Of a stretch of 41,004 bases of DNA, positions 7,711 to 14,535 are shown in pieces. Made by a program: the position numbers and the translations under genes. Location of the stretch: assembly GCA_946185485.1 (NCBI GenBank), contig CAMHJQ010000027.1:1-41004 (forward strand). The letters run 5' to 3'. This DNA comes from an uncultured Prevotellaceae bacterium. GTDB taxonomy: Bacteria; Bacteroidota; Bacteroidia; Bacteroidales; Bacteroidaceae. The first letter of the stretch is position 1, and the number at the start of each line of letters is the position of its first letter. The notes beneath the pieces are model-generated. The model saw nothing but the letters and a program-made list of their open reading frames with translations, was not told the origin of the DNA and did not search any database.

Positions 7711-7884
7711 TCTGAACAAATTTTGGTTATCTCGAAATTCTCAATCCTCTAAAACCCCTTTGAATACTGGCATTTCGTCTGAACAAATTTTGGTTATTAA
7801 TACTCATATTTACCCAGTTTCTTGGAGTATCATAAAGTGCTGCAAAATTACTAACTTTCTGTGACTCAACCAAATTCGTTTAAA
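7711..7884. repeat. Candidate integrase arm sites: 20-bp direct repeat plus inverted copy
   Basis: TCTGAACAAATTTTGGTTAT occurs exactly twice, at 7711-7730 and 7778-7797 (67 bp apart). A degenerate copy in the opposite orientation, AACCAAATTCGTTTAAA, lies at 7868-7884. All three sit between the integrase gene and the attachment core at about 7915, which is where arm-type binding sites of tyrosine recombinases are found. The inverted copy overlaps the integrase promoter -33 element, so binding could also repress int. Confidence 0.75.
7843..7874 (-). promoter_or_regulatory. Promoter of the integrase gene
   Basis: The minus strand reads TTTG (7871-7874), 20 bp, TAATTTTG (7843-7850). The resulting leader is about 125 nt and contains both 20-bp direct repeats, so integrase expression could be controlled through them. 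Confidence 0.62.
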
Positions 7885-7914
7885 CACAATATCGCAAAAT
7901 ATTGCATTTTTTAA

Positions 7915-7956
7915 CTGTTAATCAGGGGGTCGTTGGTTCAAGCCCATCCTGAAGCG
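7915..7956 (+). other. attR: 3' half of a tRNA-Asn gene at the element boundary
   Basis: The sequence runs from an anticodon loop CTGTTAA (anticodon GTT) through TCAGG, a GGGTC variable loop, a T arm (GTTGG-TTCAAGC-CCATC, one mismatched pair) and an acceptor strand CTGAAGC with discriminator G. The matching 5' half is absent: the bases before 7915 do not pair with TCAGG. This is the classic scar of a tyrosine recombinase that exchanges strands in the anticodon loop. The intact, reconstituted tRNA-Asn is expected beyond the left edge of the window. Alternative: an old degraded tRNA fragment unrelated to the integrase. Confidence 0.75.
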
Positions 7957-7967
7957 CCTTAAAAATC

Positions 7968-7999
7968 AAGGAGTTACGAGAAATCGCAGCTCCTTTTTT
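7968..7999 (+). terminator. Intrinsic terminator of the interrupted tRNA gene
   Basis: Stem AAGGAG (7968-7973) pairs with CTCCTT (7990-7995), with an inner CGA-GAAA-TCG tetraloop helix, followed by a T run to 7999. It lies 12 bp after the tRNA 3' half and marks the host side of the boundary. Confidence 0.7.
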
Positions 8000-8053
8000 C
8001 ATGTTCAGATTTTAGGCAGGGAACACCAAGGAGGGAGATATGTATGATGTAGT

Positions 8054-8281
8054 ATGCTCTATGCAGCACTCTTTAAGAAACCAGAGCCATACATCAAGGT
8101 AATCAGTCTTTTGGCTGGAAAGAAAGAGGGTATGACTAGATTGGAGCTTATTGAGGAAGGAGGATTGGAAGATAAGGTGGAAATCTTACGACTTCCACCT
8201 TATCTGTCAACGGACACAGCGGGACAGACCCTTCTTCTATGTTGCTTTCCAAATAATTGGAATTTATTTATTGTTTATTAA
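8054..8281 (+). pseudogene. Fragment of a Bacteroidota AAA/archaeal-type ATPase gene
   Basis: The first 40 codons of this 75-codon frame (ALFKKPEPYIKVISLLAGKK, then EGMTRLELIEEGGL) resemble the middle of the large ATP-binding proteins of the archaeal-ATPase/DUF234 type, where such a segment precedes a winged helix. Nothing of the P-loop precedes it, and the match stops near 8180. I read this as a remnant truncated at both sides, possibly by insertion of the neighbouring element or the IS. The remaining codons show no family signal. Low certainty. Confidence 0.45.
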
Positions 8282-8317
8282 CGCTGTAAATCAATTACTT
8301 ATGATTTTGTAACATTT

Positions 8318-8593
8318 TAGGGGGGATATGAGCCACATTTGATTGTGGCTCTGCCCCAATCCTGAGAGTAAGCGAAATAGGATGTAAATCCTGTCGCTGG
8401 TTTTCCTTAAAAAGCCCTATTTGACAAACTTCTATTAGTCACACTGACGCGCAGTTGACACATTACTTATTCAGTGAAATAGGATAGACGCCACAAACTG
8501 TGTCATAGATGTAGTCAAAGACTCATCAAAAGGGTCTAGTAGCCGTCTAAACAAAAGTTCTGCCAACTTCGGGCTTTGTTTCTATGTCATATC
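8318..8593. ncRNA. Structured non-coding flank of the IS110 element, candidate bridge RNA region
   Basis: This non-coding stretch follows the transposase stop codon. It contains a hairpin 8330-8351 (GAGCCACA/TGTGGCTC) set inside GGGG/CCCC; a two-step hairpin 8371-8398 (AGCGA/TCGCT around AGGAT/ATCCT with a GTAA loop on the plus strand); and 8549-8581 (AAACAA/TTGTTT around AAGTT/AACTT). IS110-family elements encode a bridge RNA in a non-coding end: upstream of the transposase in the IS110 group, downstream in the IS1111 group. The downstream flank here is about 310 bp, the upstream one about 130 bp, which favours the downstream position. The RNA boundaries and strand are not established. Confidence 0.4.
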
Positions 8594-9664
8594 CTATCGG
8601 CATATGTATTCCTTGTCATTCTTGAGTATTGAGAAGATGCGGTTTGAGAGCTTCCTGGCAATGCGGACAATGGCTTTGTTGCGTTTCATTCCCCTGAGGC
8701 AGAGCTGTCCAAACTTAGCGGCCAACTCACCGTCATGCTTGATCGTTATCCAGGCCGCCTCGATAATCTTAGGACCAAGGGCCTTGTTTCCTCTGAACGT
8801 CTTCTCGCCGACGTAGCAGTCATCTCCGCTGGCCTTCATGACGGGTACAATTCCGAGGAAAGAGGCAAACTGACGCTGGTTGCTGAAACGGCTGATGTCA
8901 TCAATTTCCGTCAGCAGACACATGGATATAATGGCTCCGATACCAGGGATGGAGATCAGGTTTTCATATTGCCTGCGGTATTTGTCCGTGTTTGCCAAGA
9001 CCCTGATCTTTCTGTTCACGTCGAGGATGCGTGCCCTAAAGTAAAGCAGTTCCTCTATCAGCAGGTCGAGCGTGACGCGGGTATCTGAAAGCAGTTGTAC
9101 ATCATGCTGCAGCCAGCTGATAAAACGCCGGTTCCAGTGCTTGCTCTTCTGCGAGAACTCGTCGGGATAGGAAACGCCGTTATTATAGAGTAGGTGCTTA
9201 ATCCTCGACTTGGTGCCACCCATGAGTTTCAGCAGTGTTGTGCGATGGCGGATCAGGGCACGGTCATCCAGACTTTCCTTAGAGTGGACATAGATTCCCT
9301 CCAATTCTCCGCTCATCAGCGAACGAGCCAATTTACGGGAGTCCACAGGGTCTGATTTCGTCACCTTCTCCTTCTGTGTGGTAGGCACATCGGCTGCATG
9401 GACTACTATGCAGTCAACTCCCAACTCCATAAATTCATAGTACGTGGAAAAACCTGAGAAACCAGATTCGTACACCACGTGATACGTACCGTTAGGATAA
9501 TTCTTGTTCAGATGTTCAAAGAGCTCTTTGGCCGAGGCCTTCTGCGTGTGAGTCTTCAGATAACCACTTGGGAGTGCTATGCTGACACTCCACGTTTTCA
9601 AATGTACGTCGATTCCTACGAAAATGTTTTGTCCGTTGAAATCTTTTTTGTAATTTTGTGCCAT
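8594..9664 (-). CDS. IS110-family (DEDD) transposase
   Basis: A 356-residue transposase, full length for the family. The N-terminal RuvC-like DEDD domain shows FVGIDVHLKTW (first Asp), HVVYESGFSG (Glu) and KSDPVDSRKLA (two Asp). The C-terminal Transposase_20 domain shows the helix-hairpin-helix ISIPGIGAIIS near residue 240 and the catalytic serine region VMKASGD. All expected acidic residues and the serine are present, so the enzyme looks intact. It would act as a recombinase guided by a bridge RNA. A -7 element TATCTTTG at 9711-9718 drives it, with a leader of about 40 nt. A 9-bp inverted repeat flanks this leader (9665-9673 and 9733-9741). Confidence 0.93.
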   Translation of the reverse strand: MAQNYKKDFNGQNIFVGIDVHLKTWSVSIALPSGYLKTHTQKASAKELFEHLNKNYPNGTYHVVYESGFSGFSTYYEFMELGVDCIVVHAADVPTTQKEKVTKSDPVDSRKLARSLMSGELEGIYVHSKESLDDRALIRHRTTLLKLMGGTKSRIKHLLYNNGVSYPDEFSQKSKHWNRRFISWLQHDVQLLSDTRVTLDLLIEELLYFRARILDVNRKIRVLANTDKYRRQYENLISIPGIGAIISMCLLTEIDDISRFSNQRQFASFLGIVPVMKASGDDCYVGEKTFRGNKALGPKIIEAAWITIKHDGELAAKFGQLCLRGMKRNKAIVRIARKLSNRIFSILKNDKEYICR

Positions 9665-9741
9665 AGACGTGAATTTTAGAGATTAATACTTACTTGTTAT
9701 TTAGCGATTACAAAGATAAGCAATTTCTTTATTTCACGTCT
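9665..9741. promoter_or_regulatory. IS110 transposase leader: promoter and 9-bp inverted repeat
   Basis: AGACGTGAA (9665-9673) touches the transposase start codon and is perfectly complementary to TTCACGTCT (9733-9741). Between them on the minus strand lies TATCTTTG (9711-9718), the likely -7 element. The repeat pair could be a transposase binding site near the element end or a hairpin controlling expression. Confidence 0.55.
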
Positions 9742-9796
9742 TTTATTGTGCTCTTTTTCGTCCTGCATAGCCCATAAAACTATGAAAAACACCACG

Positions 9797-9831
9797 GAGG
9801 TTTGCCTCGCGGCTGGAGGCGTGAAGCCTCC
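9797..9831 (-). terminator. Tandem-hairpin terminator of the M64 peptidase gene
   Basis: On the minus strand GGAGGC-TTCAC-GCCTCC (9815-9831) is followed by GAGG-CAAA-CCTC (9797-9808) and then a T-rich run. It is 64 bp beyond the peptidase stop codon and separates that gene from the IS. Confidence 0.5.
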
Positions 9832-9894
9832 AAAGAGCCTTATACGCTTATGCCATCACGGCTTTGCGTCTGCAAACATAGTAACTGTAATAAA

Positions 9895-12450
9895 CTATTT
9901 CTCTTCTCGCCAAGTAATTGTTTTGACTACTGGCGGTGCAGTCCTCAACTCTTCTGTACGACGAATACGAGAATCTTCCGTCTGCTTCTGGGTGCGTCTG
10001 GCAGAAGCCTGTGCACCATAGGTTGCCTTGTCAAACTGTACAAAGTCCTCATACGTTCCTTCCCAGTTGGCTCTCTGTGTCAGCTTGTTGATGCGATACC
10101 AGATAGCCTGACGGCTCGGCGCGTTGAAGTCAGTGGCTCTTGAGGTCATGATGCTATTTTCTGTGGGACGGTACACTCCACTTGGATAGGTCATGGCACC
10201 TTCATAGACTCCTATCTCCTCGTTTGTATATCGATTATCAGTTATAAAACTAGCCCACTTCACTTCCGCTGGATTGTTGGTAAAATCGATGTTCTTCCAC
10301 CAACCCAATTCAAATTCTTTTTGATAACTGTTAATAATCTCAGCAGGAATAGCAGTATCCTTATTAACATACTCATCCTCTAATTTGGCAAAGCCGTGAC
10401 CAACGGCCTCATGACTCAGCAGGCTCTCGAACGTCTCATATTCGATGATACCTGTGTAACCAATATTCGGGACATAGGCTATGGTAGCTCCGCTACCCCA
10501 TGTATTTTCCTTTTCTGGACGATACATATAGCAAGTGCCTGCCCATCTTTCCTCATTCATGATGACAATGATAATGGCATCGTCCATCTCGTCTTCGGAT
10601 ATAGCTTTCTTAGCATACTCGAAGACTTTGGCGTTATTGCCACCGACGTGTGTCCCCTCACCGAAATATCCACTGAAAGCCGTTTTGTATGACTCTCCGA
10701 AATATTCATTTTCAGAAACCGCTGTCACGCTCATGACGGTAAACTGGTTACGATAATTCTTAATTGGCTCTGAAGAGAACAGTGCCTTCATTGCCTTATT
10801 CATTGCCTCATCATAGCTGCCGTCAGCTATCATGCGGTCAGTGAATCCATCACCCATAATCACAACCTTGATGTCCTTTCCTGTTGTTGCTGTTTGCAGC
10901 GTTTTTACGTTGCCATCTGCAGAATAGTCAGTAGAGGTATAGGATTCGATGGGATTGCCTTCTCCTAACTTACTTCTGAGAAAATCCGTGATTTTATTGC
11001 GTTCGTTGATACAGTCGGTAAAGACAACTCTGCCATTCGAGTCAATCAGTGATATTTCTGGAGTGCCAGCTGTAGGATAACCAGCACCTTTTGTAGCGAA
11101 TGACGAGTGGTAGTCCATGATGTTTTCCCCCTCAGAAATGAAATTTCGCCATTTGATTCCTTTTTGAATAATATAGTTTCGAATGGTTTCCTCTTGCTCT
11201 TCATTGGTTAACCCAATAATTTCGAGCCCATAGTCTCTGTATTTCTCATACAAAGGAATGACTATCTTCATTAGTGCATTAGAGTATGTACACCACGTAG
11301 CCCAATGAAAAATAGCAGTATATTTGTTCTTAGGATATATGTCTTTGGAATCAAGAATGTTACCGTCAATGTCTTTGACATGAAATAACGGTGCAGGAAT
11401 GTAAACCTCCTCAAGATCGTACATAGTACTATTGAACATGAGGTGTGGCCATTCGTGATACCATGCAGGACTATCATAGAACATAGATGGTATTTTTCCA
11501 GAAAAATAGTTACCCCAAAGATCCAAATTAAATCCATAATCTCCCATATAACTAAAGTATCCTATCAATTCTTTCAAATTACTTAACGTCTCAGGTGGTT
11601 CACCTGTTAACTTGTTATTCGCAAGATTCAATGAATATAAATTGGTTAGGTTGCCAATTTCAGCAGGAAGCTCACCTGATAAATTATTCCCATGAAGATC
11701 TAAAGAACGTAAATTCTTCAAATTAGCAATTTCTTTAGGAATAGTACCAGTCAAATTGCATGCATTTAATGTGAGAATTCTTAATTGGGTCATTCCACAG
11801 AAATCCTTTAAGTTCACATGTGACAGATTAAGACCAGTAAAAGATAACCAATATAACGCCTTACAGTTATATAACCATGATATATTGTCTATCTCGAATT
11901 TGTTCATGCCTAATGCAAGATGTCCCAAATTCGTTAAATTTCCAATAACATCCGGAATTCGTCCTGTTAGATTGTTAGCGTGAAAACAAATGTTGTTTAT
12001 ATCCTTCAAGTTACCTATCTCTACTGGTATTTCTCCTCGTAACTGGTTGTTTTCAAGCCAGATTTCTACGACATGCCCTTCTTTTGTTGTAATTCCATAC
12101 CACTCGCTCAGCGGTTTGTCCGAGCACCAGTTGGTATTGTTTGTCCAGTTGGCGCCATCGGTGGCGTTGTAGAGGGCGATGAGGGCGGCGCGCTCTACGC
12201 TGTCGGTAAGGGCTTTCTCGTCGTTGAAGGCTATGCGCTTGATGTCAGCGCGGGCGTAAGTAGCCACGATGTTGTTGCCGTCCTTGACGGATATGGTGCC
12301 ATCGGTATTGTTCTCTATGCGCAGGTTGGCGCTGACCTTCAGGATGTCTGCCAAGCCGTTGTTCTGCTCAACCACAAGGGCGTCGGTCTGTGCCATACTC
12401 CCCAAGGCAATGCCTAATGCCATGAGGACAATAAGGTATAGTCTCTTCAT
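9895..12450 (-). CDS. Secreted LRR-thioredoxin-like-M64 metallopeptidase fusion protein
   Basis: An 851-residue exported protein. Residues 1-21 are a signal peptide (LIVLMALGIALGSMAQ). A short N-terminal beta-type region is followed by plant-type leucine-rich repeats (about 85-330; units such as NLRSLDLHGNNLSGELPAEI), then a TlpA/thioredoxin-like segment (about 350-500) with WATWCTYS at 383-390, then a peptidase M64 (IgA-peptidase) domain (about 520-815) with VIMGDGFTDRM and a zinc motif HEAVGHGFAKLEDEY at 680-694. The thioredoxin active site has Cys387 but Ser390 in place of the second cysteine, so disulfide exchange is unlikely. The zinc motif has three residues between Glu and the second His. 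Likely role: extracellular proteolysis with ligand recognition by the LRRs. It is co-transcribed with the small secreted protein upstream (ATGA overlap). Confidence 0.85.
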   Translation of the reverse strand: MKRLYLIVLMALGIALGSMAQTDALVVEQNNGLADILKVSANLRIENNTDGTISVKDGNNIVATYARADIKRIAFNDEKALTDSVERAALIALYNATDGANWTNNTNWCSDKPLSEWYGITTKEGHVVEIWLENNQLRGEIPVEIGNLKDINNICFHANNLTGRIPDVIGNLTNLGHLALGMNKFEIDNISWLYNCKALYWLSFTGLNLSHVNLKDFCGMTQLRILTLNACNLTGTIPKEIANLKNLRSLDLHGNNLSGELPAEIGNLTNLYSLNLANNKLTGEPPETLSNLKELIGYFSYMGDYGFNLDLWGNYFSGKIPSMFYDSPAWYHEWPHLMFNSTMYDLEEVYIPAPLFHVKDIDGNILDSKDIYPKNKYTAIFHWATWCTYSNALMKIVIPLYEKYRDYGLEIIGLTNEEQEETIRNYIIQKGIKWRNFISEGENIMDYHSSFATKGAGYPTAGTPEISLIDSNGRVVFTDCINERNKITDFLRSKLGEGNPIESYTSTDYSADGNVKTLQTATTGKDIKVVIMGDGFTDRMIADGSYDEAMNKAMKALFSSEPIKNYRNQFTVMSVTAVSENEYFGESYKTAFSGYFGEGTHVGGNNAKVFEYAKKAISEDEMDDAIIIVIMNEERWAGTCYMYRPEKENTWGSGATIAYVPNIGYTGIIEYETFESLLSHEAVGHGFAKLEDEYVNKDTAIPAEIINSYQKEFELGWWKNIDFTNNPAEVKWASFITDNRYTNEEIGVYEGAMTYPSGVYRPTENSIMTSRATDFNAPSRQAIWYRINKLTQRANWEGTYEDFVQFDKATYGAQASARRTQKQTEDSRIRRTEELRTAPPVVKTITWREEK

Positions 12451-12950
12451 CGCTTCAAAATCTTAAAGTTCTGCTTTCCGTTGATAGTCACAATATACAC
12501 TCCCTGATGAAGTCCTTCGAGAGATATCGCCAAAGCATCATCACCCTGACGTGTCAGCTGAACTTGTTGCGCCCTACCGTCTATACTGGTGATACTGACA
12601 TCGTTTGTCATCCTGTAACCATAGATGAGTAAGGTCTTGCCATCAGAATAGCTGATGGTAAATCCGTCGTTTTTGAGCGCCTGGATATCTGTTCCACTTT
12701 CTGAAAACGAGAATCTGGCCACTTTAGATACTTCGAACTCCACGTTAGCCTCTTCCTGGGCTATCACAAACTTGTCAGACTCGAAGGTTATCGTGGGACG
12801 TGTGCTCAGCAGGAAAGTCTGCTTGTTGCCATCTGTCAATCCCACCACAAGATTATACTTGCCTGTGGGTTGAGCCCATATACCAATAGCCGACAAGCAT
12901 AAAAGAAATGTAACGAATGATTTTCGGCCTTGGAAGCGAAGGATATTCAT
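12447..12950 (-). CDS. Small secreted protein with sorting-domain-like C-terminus
   Basis: A 167-residue exported protein with signal peptide KSFVTFLLCLSAIGIWAQ. Its middle (FLLSTRPTITFESDKFVI, then VSKVARFSFSE) resembles the region just after the signal peptide in the LRR-M64 protein encoded next, suggesting a shared domain. The C-terminus (DVSITSIDGRAQQV, then GLHQGVYIVTING, then KILKR) looks like a type IX secretion type A sorting domain. ATG 12950 gives a compact signal peptide; an upstream ATG at 12977 would add nine residues. The stop overlaps the next start as ATGA. The -7 element TATCTTTG is at 13050-13057. The two proteins may form a surface pair; that is inference. Confidence 0.68.
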   Translation of the reverse strand: MNILRFQGRKSFVTFLLCLSAIGIWAQPTGKYNLVVGLTDGNKQTFLLSTRPTITFESDKFVIAQEEANVEFEVSKVARFSFSESGTDIQALKNDGFTISYSDGKTLLIYGYRMTNDVSITSIDGRAQQVQLTRQGDDALAISLEGLHQGVYIVTINGKQNFKILKR

Positions 12951-13049
12951 CCTTGGATGCGGTAATAATTCCATCATAAGTCGTTTTATTGTTAGTTAGT
13001 AATAATACCAAAATCAGACACAGGCACGTTGAGCATATTAAACTCGGCT

Positions 13050-13057
13050 CAAAGATA
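13050..13057 (-). promoter_or_regulatory. -7 element of the secreted-protein operon
   Basis: The minus strand reads TATCTTTG here. The leader to the first start is 65-95 nt, depending on which ATG is used. No well-spaced -33 match was seen. Confidence 0.5.
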
Positions 13058-13193
13058 AGGAATATTTTTCAAATAACAATGATTATTATTCAAAAACTTT
13101 GATCTCACCATCAAATTATATATACATACGCCCAATGTGCATCCTAATGTCTGAAGATGGGGGTGTTTGTGGGATACTTAGTTTAACGGTGTG

Positions 13194-13594
13194 ATAGGAT
13201 GATGTGCGATGATTTCTGAAGAAGCGTGTTCTTGAGCATGAAGGAGCGCGCTTTTCTATCCGAAGAAGCGCATTCTTACCATACCTAAACAGCATCTTTG
13301 GATGATGAAAACAGCATATTTGGACGATGAAAACAGCATCTTTGGATAATGCAGATAGGCTGTTTACATCATGCTGATAGCATATCTGCATTATCCAAAG
13401 CATGGGTCTTCGAAAGAGAAGAAGCGCAACCTTCAAAGAGAAGAAGCGAGAACGTCACTTTGACCAAGCGAGAACGTCACTCCGATCAAGTGGGAACGTC
13501 ACTTCGATGGACGAAGCACGTCATCGGGACAATTGGAGCACGGCGCAAGGATATTCTCTGCACGGCGCAGGGATATTCTCTGCACGGCACACGC
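13194..13594. repeat. Non-coding array with strict 22-bp period and drifting unit sequence
   Basis: From 13216 to 13589 the DNA divides into 17 consecutive 22-bp units with no insertion or deletion, and each unit resembles its neighbours. Units 1-3 share GAAGRAGCG. Units 4-6 share AAACAGCATMTTTGGAY. Units 10-11 share AAGAGAAGAAGCG. Units 11-14 share GAACGTCA or the related GCACGTCA. Units 16-17 share GGATATTCTCTGCACGGC. One weaker unit precedes (13194-13215) and a partial one follows. An 18-bp perfect inverted repeat (13340-13357 and 13383-13400, CTTTGGATAATGCAGATA) joins the middle. The period is not a multiple of three and no plausible protein is encoded. It ends 10 bp before the left inverted repeat of the mini-VapE element. 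Confidence 0.85.
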
Positions 13595-13604
13595 AAAAAA
13601 AAAA

Positions 13605-13701
13605 CCTCCCGTCCTCCCGTGACACCCCTGAAACCTCGATGTACAAAGGGTTTGAGGCACGGGAGGTGTGCGCTCAACACCTCCCGTACACCTCCCGTCA
13701 C
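13605..13701. repeat. Left 97-bp inverted repeat
   Basis: It begins with two CCTCCCGT octamers and contains a near-perfect hairpin ACGGGAGGTGT / ACACCTCCCGT around a 7-bp loop. It is about 96 percent identical to the reverse complement of 14380-14476. An A run lies directly outside it. Confidence 0.95.
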
Positions 13702-13786
13702 TACTCACCCGCAGGAGACTTCGGGATTATTTCTACGAAATTTGCTCAAAAACAAGTGCAAAAAAATGTGGATTTGGGCCGGAATA

Positions 13787-13818
13787 TTTGCAATTGTGCA
13801 ATTTGTTTTGTACCTTTG
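13787..13818 (+). promoter_or_regulatory. Promoter of the mini-VapE gene
   Basis: TTTG (13787-13790), 20 bp, TACCTTTG (13811-13818): a full Bacteroidota consensus promoter lying inside the inverted-repeat unit. The leader is about 72 nt. Confidence 0.72.
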
Positions 13819-13896
13819 CAAACGATATGCAACAAACCACCAACTTGCGGCAAGAGGGCCGCAAAACCAACGCAACCCATTAAAATAAAGTTTATC

Positions 13897-14376
13897 ATGA
13901 CGAACACAGAAATGACTATTAACGGCGAGGCTGTGAACGCCTCAAGACAAGGGATGCTCGCAATAGAGTCGTTCCTGAATGAGAACTACCGATTCCGCCG
14001 CAATGTGCTGAACGGCAACGAATGTGTGCCGACGCTGATCGGGGCTCAGGGCTGTGGCAAGACGACGTTCCTGCGCAGGCTGCTACCCGTGGAGCTGCGC
14101 CAGTACTACCTGGACCAGCTGAACCTGAACTACATGGAGCAGCAGGACATCGGCGAGATGGTGACAGCATGCTTCCGTAAGCCCAACGAGGGTGAGCCGG
14201 TGAAGACGCTGAACACCACGCAGATGCTGAAGCTGATGCAGCAGCAGTATCCGACGCTGAAAATCAGCCACAGCGTCAAAATCATGTTAGGACAAGCCAT
14301 GAAGGAACTGGGCTTCGAACATACCGAGCACAGCCACGTGGCGTTCTACAAGGCCATACCCCTGAAGGCTGCATGA
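13897..14376 (+). CDS. Miniature VapE/DUF3874 protein
   Basis: A 159-residue protein that appears to be an internally shortened virulence-associated E (VapE) protein. Residues about 20-40 (AIESFLNENYRFRRNVLNG) match the region before the ATPase domain. Residues 44-75 carry a P-loop in PTLIGAQGCGKTTFLRRLLP followed by ELRQYYLD. The rest (IGEMVTACFRKP; TTQMLKLMQQQYP; MKELGFEHTEHSHVAFYK) matches the C-terminal DUF3874 domain. Walker B and most of the usual ATPase core are missing, yet the frame is intact. The frame is open further upstream to 13402, but ATG 13897 fits the promoter and the first family match. It lies between 97-bp inverted repeats. It may be a DNA-binding remnant that maintains the unit, or a decaying gene. 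Confidence 0.75.
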   Translation: MTNTEMTINGEAVNASRQGMLAIESFLNENYRFRRNVLNGNECVPTLIGAQGCGKTTFLRRLLPVELRQYYLDQLNLNYMEQQDIGEMVTACFRKPNEGEPVKTLNTTQMLKLMQQQYPTLKISHSVKIMLGQAMKELGFEHTEHSHVAFYKAIPLKAA

Positions 14377-14379
14377 GGT

Positions 14380-14476
14380 GTGACGGGAGGTCTACGGGAG
14401 GTGTTGAGCACACACCTCCCGTGCCTCAACCCCTTTGTACATCGGGGTTTCAGGGGTGTCACGGGAGGACGGGAGG
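14380..14476. repeat. Right 97-bp inverted repeat
   Basis: Reverse-complement partner of 13605-13701, with substitutions at four positions. It ends in two GGGAGG copies (14463-14468 and 14471-14476). The tRNA terminator begins 18 bp further on. Confidence 0.95.
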
Positions 14477-14494
14477 TCTGTTTGAGTGAAACGC

Positions 14495-14530
14495 TAAAAA
14501 AGCCATCTGTCTTCCGGCAGATGGCTTTTT
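14495..14530 (-). terminator. Bidirectional terminator after the tRNA gene
   Basis: GCCATCTG (14502-14509) pairs with CAGATGGC (14518-14525), with an A run on one side and a T run on the other, so it can act on both strands. It ends 6 bp from the tRNA 3' end. Confidence 0.8.
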
Positions 14531-14535
14531 GGATG

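Larger units (their letters stand above)
8282..9790 (-). mobile_element. IS110-family insertion sequence (ends approximate)
   Basis: The element is defined by its transposase gene. The ends cannot be fixed by eye because IS110 elements lack conventional terminal inverted repeats and usually make no target duplication. The limits given are the outermost positions between the ATPase remnant on the left and the terminator of the M64 gene on the right. A length of about 1.4-1.5 kb is normal for the family. Confidence 0.5.
13605..14476 (+). mobile_element. 872-bp unit: mini-VapE gene between 97-bp inverted repeats
   Basis: The unit consists of a left inverted repeat (13605-13701), a leader with promoter, a 159-codon gene (13897-14376) and a right inverted repeat (14380-14476) that begins 3 bp after the stop codon. 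The two repeats differ at only 4 of 97 positions. Each contains four direct and one inverted copy of ACGGGAGG. No target duplication is evident. The layout is like a small transposable or satellite unit whose single gene may bind the repeats; transposition itself is inferred. Confidence 0.7.

Noticed and set aside
7915..7956. Complete tRNA gene
   Set aside because: The 5' half (acceptor, D arm, 5' anticodon stem) is missing, so it is a boundary remnant, not a functional gene.
8359..8400. TPP-type riboswitch, because of a CTGAGAG motif
   Set aside because: The second conserved block and the overall TPP fold are absent, and no thiamine gene is downstream.
13116..13436. Open frame of 106 codons on the minus strand
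   Set aside because: It is read through the 22-bp array, whose period is not a multiple of three, and shows no start context or protein family.
13194..13594. CRISPR array
   Set aside because: There are no constant repeats separated by unique spacers of set length; every 22-bp unit resembles its neighbours, and no cas gene is in the window.
13402..13896. Upstream extension of the mini-VapE reading frame
   Set aside because: It would translate the 22-bp array and the left inverted repeat, and lies mostly upstream of the consensus promoter at 13787-13818.
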